Positions 1 through 4,374 of a stretch of 6,414 nucleotides of DNA are shown piece after piece. The translations under genes and the position numbers were made by a program. The stretch's first letter is position 1; each line of letters starts with the position of its first letter. The DNA is taken from positions 1-6,414 of the forward strand of contig JACQKI010000076.1 in the NCBI GenBank assembly GCA_016204645.1, read 5' to 3'. Under the pieces are notes generated by a model, which made no database searches, was not told the origin of the DNA, and was given only the letters and a program-made list of their open reading frames with translations. Source of the DNA: Candidatus Kerfeldbacteria bacterium. Lineage in GTDB: Bacteria > Patescibacteriota > Patescibacteriia > SBBC01.

Positions 1-1130
1 ATCGGCGGGCCGAGAACAATGCAGGTGGACTCTTCCGGGGGCGGAGGAATGTAAAGTGGGTCACATTCCTCGAAAGGCAGAGAGTCCTTCAACAACAGCA
101 CGTTTTGCGGCGGCGTAATGTCGCAGTCCGGCTTGCAGAGCCTGGCCACCGGACAGCCGGGCGGATCGCCGTCGCACTCCGGCGCCGTGCAGATGCCGTC
201 GCCGCAGGTCGACGACCCGACCGGGGCGCCGACTACGTACTGCTCGAACTGCCCGCCTCCGGCGACGTTTAGAGCAGCGTTGATCGGATTACCGCCACCG
301 TCAATCGCTACGTCGACCCGGAACGGCGCGACTCCCCCGATGCCGGACGCAGCCACCGATCGGCCGGCGGTCTTCGGACGTATCTCGCTCCCGACCAGCG
401 ACCAGAAACCGCTGCCGGAGACGACCGGCCAGTCGAATCGGCAGTACCCGCCCAAGCAGATCTCGCTCCGGCTCGGATCGTTTGATCCTGGCCCGTTAGC
501 GGGCGGGGAAGTACCGATCGTCAAATCAAAGCCTTCGGCTCCGGCGTTAGAAATGGCTACCCGGCCGCTGAAGTACCCGGCCCATGCGTTGATCAGCCCG
601 GCGTTGTAGGCGAAGACTGCGAACTGCTGCGTGCCGACGCCACTGGCCAGCGCGTACAATCCGTAGCTGATACCGGGCGCGGACGAAGCTTCCCCGAGCA
701 CGCCGTAGGTCGGAGTAAAGAAAGCCGGGGCGCCGGCCGTGCCGCTGATAGCCGCCGGGGCAGTAGCGCTCGAAACTCCTTCGAGGTTGACGTACCCGGT
801 GTCAGGCGAGGTCGGGAGGTCGGTTTGCAGCCGGAGGTACCCGGAAGCCTGCCCCACTTCGCTCCAGTTCGATAGGCAAACTCCATTCCAGCAGATCCGG
901 CTCTGGCCGGCGACCGTACCAATCGTCAGGGATTTAGGGCTGGGAATGATGGCCGTGCCCTGAATCGTCAGGCCGCCGCGCTTAGTCTGCGGCGCCGCCG
1001 ACGTATTGAGGGGCGGAGCCACGTTGCCGCCCGGTTGCGGCAGGCTGGGCGAAATCCACGTCACGGCCGCAGCCTGCCAGGCGAGGCTGAGCGCCATGAC
1101 CGAAACCGTGGTTACCGCGGCAGCGCGCAT
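1..1130 (-). CDS. Secreted paralogous surface protein with Cys-Trp motifs and Cys-rich module (partial, 3' end off window)
   Basis: The reading frame stays open from an ATG at 1130 to the left edge: 376 residues with no stop, so the C-terminus is missing. Residues 1-22 look like a signal peptide: a short basic start, a hydrophobic core, and an Ala-Ala-Ala cleavage region. Next come a PLNTSAAPQTKRGGLT stretch (about 40-55), the motif ICWNGVCLSNW (79-89), a Gly/Ala-rich middle with YGVLG, SYGLYA and AWAGYFSG (142-189), a second motif ICLGGYCRFDW (224-234), and a cysteine-rich module of CGDGIC type (309-336, about seven Cys). The order matches the upstream neighbour, so the two are tandem paralogues, probably co-transcribed across a 4-base gap. 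I associate these motifs with Parcubacteria exported proteins of unknown function; a cell-surface or appendage role is inference. A TTG at 1142 preceded by GAGGG is an alternative start that would add four residues (MSKP). Confidence 0.85.
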   Translation of the reverse strand, partial: MRAAAVTTVSVMALSLAWQAAAVTWISPSLPQPGGNVAPPLNTSAAPQTKRGGLTIQGTAIIPSPKSLTIGTVAGQSRICWNGVCLSNWSEVGQASGYLRLQTDLPTSPDTGYVNLEGVSSATAPAAISGTAGAPAFFTPTYGVLGEASSAPGISYGLYALASGVGTQQFAVFAYNAGLINAWAGYFSGRVAISNAGAEGFDLTIGTSPPANGPGSNDPSRSEICLGGYCRFDWPVVSGSGFWSLVGSEIRPKTAGRSVAASGIGGVAPFRVDVAIDGGGNPINAALNVAGGGQFEQYVVGAPVGSSTCGDGICTAPECDGDPPGCPVARLCKPDCDITPPQNVLLLKDSLPFEECDPLYIPPPPEESTCIVLGPP

Positions 1131-1134
1131 GGGC

Positions 1135-2115
1135 TTACTCAACGGTTAAGCCCTCGGTCGATCCGACCGCCGTGGCCGTCGTGCCGCTGCCGCGGACGAT
1201 CAGATCGGCGTTGTACTGCGAGGGCACGGTTTCGACGAAGAACGGCGCGCCTGAACCGTTGCTGCCGACGGCTAGGTGGTAGCTGGTTTCAGTCACCTCG
1301 TAGTAGCTGCCGTTCTCGGTCCAATGGGCGTCGCCCGTACCGTCGGGGGGCCAGTCGCGCCGGCATTCGTCATTGATGCACAGCTCGCCGACGCCGTTCT
1401 GGGCAGGCAAGCCGCTGCCGCCGACCACCACGTCCCACGGTTCGGCCACCCGAACATCGCCGGCCAAGTAGGCGGCCCAGGCCTCTGACTGAGCCGGCGC
1501 GCTGGCGAACAGCGCGGCGTTCTCGTAGCTGTCGTTACCGGCTTGGGCGAAGATGCCGTACGAAACCGAGCTGGTCGGGTGGCTGACGCCGAGCACGCCC
1601 GCCGTATTGGCGACTCCCGGTGCGCTGGCTCGGGCGCGCCAGGCCGCCAGCGCGGTGGTTGGCGCCTGGATCGAAGCAAAGCCCGAGCTGAACGAATAGC
1701 CGTCCGCGTTGCAACCCGAGCTGCAGGCCTTATTAAACAGCGGCACGAAGTTTCCGGCTTGCGACGGGTCGCCCCAGTTGCTCTTGCAAACGCCGTTCCA
1801 GCAGATCGGCGTGTCGGGCGGCGCGCTGTCGCCGATAATCAAGTCTGAATTGCCGATGGTCAAACCCTCAAGCAGCGTCAAATCCCCGGACTTGGTCTGG
1901 ATGGAGTTGCTGGTATTGAGCGGCGCGCTGATCGGACAGCCGCTGACGTCAACCGGCGGCGTGCAAGGCGCAGGGTCTTTCCAAACCGCCGCATCAGTAT
2001 CCGGACCTACCCAAAAGTAGGCCGCGCTCAATACCATGAACACGAAAGCTATTCCCAGCAGTGGTCGGCTTCTTACCCAACCCGTAGTCTGCACGCGCAT
2101 AGGGTAAACGTGCAT
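1135..2115 (-). CDS. Membrane-anchored/secreted surface protein with two Cys-Trp motifs (complete)
   Basis: A complete 326-residue protein ending in TAA. Residues about 18-35 form one hydrophobic segment after a basic stretch (Arg15, Arg17), which fits an uncleaved signal anchor or a signal peptide. The rest is predicted extracytoplasmic: a PLNTSNSIQTKSGDLT stretch (65-80), ICWNGVCKSNW (104-114), two extra Cys pairs (51/60 and 131/135), a Gly/Ala-rich middle with AGVLG, SYGIFA and AWAAYLAG (172-219), and LCINDECRRDW (245-255). It aligns segment by segment with the next gene, which adds a Cys-rich tail that this one lacks. Spacing between the two Cys motifs is conserved (141 versus 145 residues). 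The start at 2115 is preceded by an A-rich leader rather than a clear Shine-Dalgarno; Met6 at 2100 has no better site. Function is not known; disulfide-stabilised surface or fibre-like protein is inference. Confidence 0.85.
   Translation of the reverse strand: MHVYPMRVQTTGWVRSRPLLGIAFVFMVLSAAYFWVGPDTDAAVWKDPAPCTPPVDVSGCPISAPLNTSNSIQTKSGDLTLLEGLTIGNSDLIIGDSAPPDTPICWNGVCKSNWGDPSQAGNFVPLFNKACSSGCNADGYSFSSGFASIQAPTTALAAWRARASAPGVANTAGVLGVSHPTSSVSYGIFAQAGNDSYENAALFASAPAQSEAWAAYLAGDVRVAEPWDVVVGGSGLPAQNGVGELCINDECRRDWPPDGTGDAHWTENGSYYEVTETSYHLAVGSNGSGAPFFVETVPSQYNADLIVRGSGTTATAVGSTEGLTVE
1151..1155 (-). promoter_or_regulatory. Shine-Dalgarno-like GAGGG favouring a TTG start
   Basis: On the minus strand GAGGG lies 8 bases before an in-frame TTG (1142-1140) but 20 bases before the ATG at 1130. 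The TTG start would overlap the end of the upstream gene by 8 bases, suggesting translational coupling, and would add Lys to the signal-peptide n-region. The same bases also code for the end of the upstream protein, so the match may be chance. Confidence 0.35.
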
Positions 2116-2125
2116 TTTTTTTCTT

Positions 2126-2154
2126 TTGACCGGACGTTCAATACCTTCTATAGT
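2126..2154 (+). promoter_or_regulatory. Predicted sigma70-like promoter for the 173-aa protein-lemA-htpX unit
   Basis: TTGACC (2126-2131, 5 of 6) is followed after exactly 17 bases by TATAGT (2149-2154, 5 of 6). Initiation near 2161 would leave a leader of about 60 bases before the first gene. This is the best-matching promoter in the window. Confidence 0.55.
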
Positions 2155-2178
2155 ACCATAAAGAGGGGCCTATGTCGA
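2150..2178 (-). promoter_or_regulatory. Predicted sigma70-like promoter for the surface-protein pair
   Basis: On the minus strand a TCGACA box (2178-2173, 5 of 6 to TTGACA) is followed after 17 bases by TACTAT (2155-2150, 4 of 6 to TATAAT). Initiation near 2143 would leave a leader of about 28 bases. It overlaps the -10 box of the opposing promoter. Confidence 0.45.
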
Positions 2179-2223
2179 ATACGCGCAGCAGCACCACCGC
2201 GCCACAATCATTAATCGCTGTCA

Positions 2224-2745
2224 ATGCGGAAAAATATGGCTAGGCCAGCTGGTCCGCACCGACTCGCAGTAGCTGTAGTTGCGCTAATGGCCGTGCTTGG
2301 CGCTCTGTCAGTGTACTGGTTTTTTTCTGCGCACGCACCAATCAGGTACAGCACCCAGGCCGCGCCATCCGGAACTGACGTGCAAGCGGCCGTCCCCGAA
2401 ACCCCGACCAATGCACGCAGCTTAACCGGAACCATCAAGGCGGTAGCCGGCGATCGACTGACTGTTTCGACGTCCGCGGCCGTAGACGGCTCGCTCCGCG
2501 AACGCCTGGTGGCCGTCACCCTCACGCCCAGGACGACCTACTGGCGCGTCGAGATTGCGCCGGTCAGTCTTCTCAGCGCCGACCAGCAATCGAATCCGGC
2601 GGTCAGAACCGCGGCCAATCGACGCCTCCTGACCCCCGGCCGTTTCCTGGAAATCGTCAGCTCCGAACCGATCTCCCAGTACGACGCGATCGTCGCCAGC
2701 CAGGTGGACATTCTCGAGGCCAACCGCTACAATGCTCCAAGCTAA
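2224..2745 (+). CDS. Membrane-anchored protein of unknown function, possible OB-fold-like domain
   Basis: A 173-residue protein that I do not recognise by name. Basic residues precede one hydrophobic segment (about 14-34), giving a signal anchor with the rest outside. A low-complexity Ala/Pro/Thr linker (44-66) leads to a compact beta-rich region (67-165) with the pattern LTGTIKAVAGDRLTVST, then VAVTLTPRTTYWR, LLTPGRFLEIVSSEP and IVASQVDIL. This resembles the G-x-I-x-x-(V)-x-G-x-x-(I/L)-T-V style of small OB-like extracytoplasmic domains such as DUF5666; that is a resemblance only. Its stop is 15 bases from lemA, so it is probably the first gene of a lemA-htpX operon. No Shine-Dalgarno precedes the ATG at 2224; GGA at 2228-2230 sits 5 bases before an ATG at 2236, so a 169-residue form is possible. 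Confidence 0.75.
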   Translation: MRKNMARPAGPHRLAVAVVALMAVLGALSVYWFFSAHAPIRYSTQAAPSGTDVQAAVPETPTNARSLTGTIKAVAGDRLTVSTSAAVDGSLRERLVAVTLTPRTTYWRVEIAPVSLLSADQQSNPAVRTAANRRLLTPGRFLEIVSSEPISQYDAIVASQVDILEANRYNAPS

Positions 2746-2747
2746 AG

Positions 2748-2753
2748 AAAGGA
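2748..2753 (+). promoter_or_regulatory. Shine-Dalgarno site of lemA
   Basis: AAAGGA lies 7 bases before the lemA ATG, within the 15-base gap after the preceding stop. It is the clearest ribosome-binding site in the window and fixes the lemA start. Confidence 0.7.
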
Positions 2754-2760
2754 ACTACGT

Positions 2761-3315
2761 ATGATTACCTGGTGGATCATTCTCGGCATCGCGGCGCTGG
2801 TCGTGCTGTGGGTCATCGGCGCCTTCAACCGGCTGGTGACGCTGCGCAACCGGACCGATGAATCGTGGTCGGACATCGACGTCCAGCTCAAGCGCCGCTA
2901 CGACCTGATTCCGAATCTGGTCGAGACGGTCAAAGGCTACGCCACGCACGAGCGCGAAGCGTTTGAAAACGTGACTCGAGCCCGCGCCGCCGCGATCTCT
3001 GCCCAAGGCCCGCACGCCAAGGGCGAAGCCGACAACCTGCTGACTGGCGCGCTCAAGTCGCTGTTCGCGATCGCCGAGGCCTACCCCGACCTGAAGGCCA
3101 ACCAGAACTTCCTGCGGCTCCAGGACGAGTTGGCCGACACGGAAAACAAGATCCAAGCCGCCCGCCGCTTCTACAACGCCAACGTCCGCGACTTCAACAC
3201 GGCCCAGCAAACGTTCCCGACCAACCTGCTGGCCAGCGGTTTCGGCTTTAAGCCGCGCGAGTTCTTTGAACTTGAGCAAGAAGCGGCCCGCGAACCAGTG
3301 GCCGTGAAGTTTTAG
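2761..3315 (+). CDS. lemA: LemA family membrane protein
   Basis: A 184-residue protein of normal LemA length. One N-terminal membrane segment (about 3-20) is followed directly by the family signature: FNRLVTLRNRTDESWSDIDV (22-41), then LKRRYDLIPNLVETVKGYA (43-61). The conserved second half is present: AYPDLKANQNFLRLQDELAD (107-126), then TENKIQAARRFYNANVRDFN (127-146), and the C-terminal GFKPREFFEL (162-171). The family has a short extracytoplasmic N-terminus, one membrane helix and a helical bundle; its biochemical role is unsettled, but lemA very often sits next to htpX. Here htpX follows after 84 bases. The gene ends with TAG, and that codon is part of the first unit of the heptamer repeat in the intergenic gap. 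Confidence 0.95.
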   Translation: MITWWIILGIAALVVLWVIGAFNRLVTLRNRTDESWSDIDVQLKRRYDLIPNLVETVKGYATHEREAFENVTRARAAAISAQGPHAKGEADNLLTGALKSLFAIAEAYPDLKANQNFLRLQDELADTENKIQAARRFYNANVRDFNTAQQTFPTNLLASGFGFKPREFFELEQEAAREPVAVKF

Positions 3316-3395
3316 CTGGTAGCTGGTAGCTTGTAGTTGGTAGCCGAAGCCAATCTTTCGCATCTCTAAAAGCTAACCGCTAAAAGCTACAAGCT
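3314..3395 (+). repeat. Inverted pair of four-copy heptamer arrays between lemA and htpX
   Basis: Left array 3314-3341 is four tandem 7-mers: AGCTGGT, AGCTGGT, AGCTTGT, AGTTGGT. Right array 3368-3395 is four tandem 7-mers in the opposite sense: AAAAGCT, AACCGCT, AAAAGCT, ACAAGCT. A 26-base spacer separates them. AGCTTGTAG (3328-3336) is an exact inverted match of CTACAAGCT (3387-3395), and pairing can extend imperfectly both ways, outward to the base before the htpX ATG. The left array overlaps the lemA stop codon. I recall similar AGCTTGTAGCT-type intergenic repeats in Parcubacteria genomes; function is unknown. Confidence 0.8.
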
Positions 3396-3399
3396 GCTG

Positions 3400-4308
3400 A
3401 TGGCCACCACCTACGACTACATCGCACGCAACAAAACCTTCAGCCTGGTGCTGATCGTCGGCTTTACCGTACTGGTCGGGCTGCTGGGCTGGATCATCGG
3501 CGCCATGACCGACTACGGGATCGGCGGACTGCTGGCCGCCGTGGCCGTGGCCGTGATTATGGCGGTGGGCGGTTACTACGGTGGCGACCGCCTGGCCTTG
3601 GCCGTGGCCGGCGCACGCGGCCCGATTACCAAGCAGCAGCAGCCGTACGTGTACCGGATGGTGGAAAACCTCTGCCTGACCGCTGGCCTGCCGATGCCGA
3701 AGGTGTACCTGATCAACGATCCGGCGATCAACGCCCTGGCCACGGGGCGCGACCCGCAGCATGCCTCGGTGGCCGTGACCACGGGCGCGATTGACCACCT
3801 GGCGAACGAAGAATTGGAAGGCGTGCTGGCCCACGAACTCAGCCACATTCAAAATTACGACGTGCGCTTGATGATGCTGGTGCTGGTGCTGGTGAACGTG
3901 GTAATGCTCCTGACGAGGTGGTTTTTCTACAGCGGCCACTTCGGCGGCCGGCGGTCCGACAGCCGAAGCGCGGGCAGCGTCTTAGCCATCGTCGGCATCG
4001 TCTTGCTGGTCCTATCGCCGCTGATCGCCCAGCTCGTGCAGCTGGCCGTGTCACGGCGGCGAGAGTTCCTAGCCGACGCCTCGGGAGCGCTGCTGACCCG
4101 CTTTCCCGAAGGCCTGACTCGCGCCCTAGAAAAAATCGGGCGCGTCAACCAGGCGCCAATGCCCACGGCCCGCGAGGCCACCGCCCACCTGTACTTCGAT
4201 ACGCCGTTCGGGCGGAAAGTTTCCGGATTGTCCAAGCTGTTCATGACCCACCCACCGATCAACGAACGGATTTCCGCGCTACGGGCCATGGGCGGCCAGT
4301 CGGCTTGA
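3400..4308 (+). CDS. htpX: HtpX-type membrane zinc metalloprotease (M48B)
   Basis: A 302-residue integral membrane protease, the usual length for HtpX. The zinc motif HELSH is at 145-149 (His145, Glu146, His149), and the likely third ligand is Glu222 in the conserved RREFLADASGA segment (220-230). Four hydrophobic segments are visible: about 13-35, 41-60, 155-171 and 192-215, giving the family topology with a cytoplasmic active site. The segments GLPMPKVYLINDPAINALATG (split across 96-116) and FMTHPPINERI (281-291) are also family hallmarks. HtpX degrades misfolded or damaged membrane proteins and works alongside FtsH in other bacteria. It follows lemA, as is common. There is no Shine-Dalgarno before the ATG; the start sits at the edge of an inverted heptamer repeat, so translation may depend on that structure or on coupling. 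Confidence 0.96.
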   Translation: MATTYDYIARNKTFSLVLIVGFTVLVGLLGWIIGAMTDYGIGGLLAAVAVAVIMAVGGYYGGDRLALAVAGARGPITKQQQPYVYRMVENLCLTAGLPMPKVYLINDPAINALATGRDPQHASVAVTTGAIDHLANEELEGVLAHELSHIQNYDVRLMMLVLVLVNVVMLLTRWFFYSGHFGGRRSDSRSAGSVLAIVGIVLLVLSPLIAQLVQLAVSRRREFLADASGALLTRFPEGLTRALEKIGRVNQAPMPTAREATAHLYFDTPFGRKVSGLSKLFMTHPPINERISALRAMGGQSA

Positions 4309-4353
4309 CAAACTGGTCGTGGCCTGGTACTAATTTTTTACCGCATCTATATT
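4305..4353 (+). promoter_or_regulatory. Candidate promoter region for clpC
   Basis: A perfect TTGACA (4305-4310) overlaps the htpX TGA stop; 18 bases on is ACTAAT (4329-4334, 4 of 6). A better -10 match, TATATT (4348-4353, 5 of 6), has only a poor -35 at the right distance. The gap is AT-rich with two T6 runs (4334-4339 and 4352-4357). No convincing GC stem precedes the T runs, so I see no clear htpX terminator. Confidence 0.4.
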
Positions 4354-4374
4354 TTTTGGTAGACTGACAACGTC

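Noticed and set aside
118..609. 163-codon plus-strand Pro/Ser-rich frame
   Set aside because: It is antisense to the open minus-strand frame that has clear paralogy with its neighbour.
2161..2223. Small RNA or riboswitch in the leader of the 173-residue gene
   Set aside because: Only about 60 bases, with no stable stem or known motif visible.
2755..3363. 202-codon minus-strand frame opposite lemA, beginning with a YQLQATSYQL-like peptide
   Set aside because: It is the mirror of lemA; its N-terminus is only the translated heptamer repeat.
3314..3395. CRISPR array
   Set aside because: Units are 7 bases with no spacers between them and reverse orientation halfway; not CRISPR.
3373..3939. 188-codon minus-strand His-rich frame that might suggest a metal-binding protein
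   Set aside because: The His/Gln richness comes from complementing Leu/Val membrane codons of htpX.
4321..4360. Intrinsic terminator after htpX
   Set aside because: Two T6 runs are present but only 3-4 bp stems precede them.
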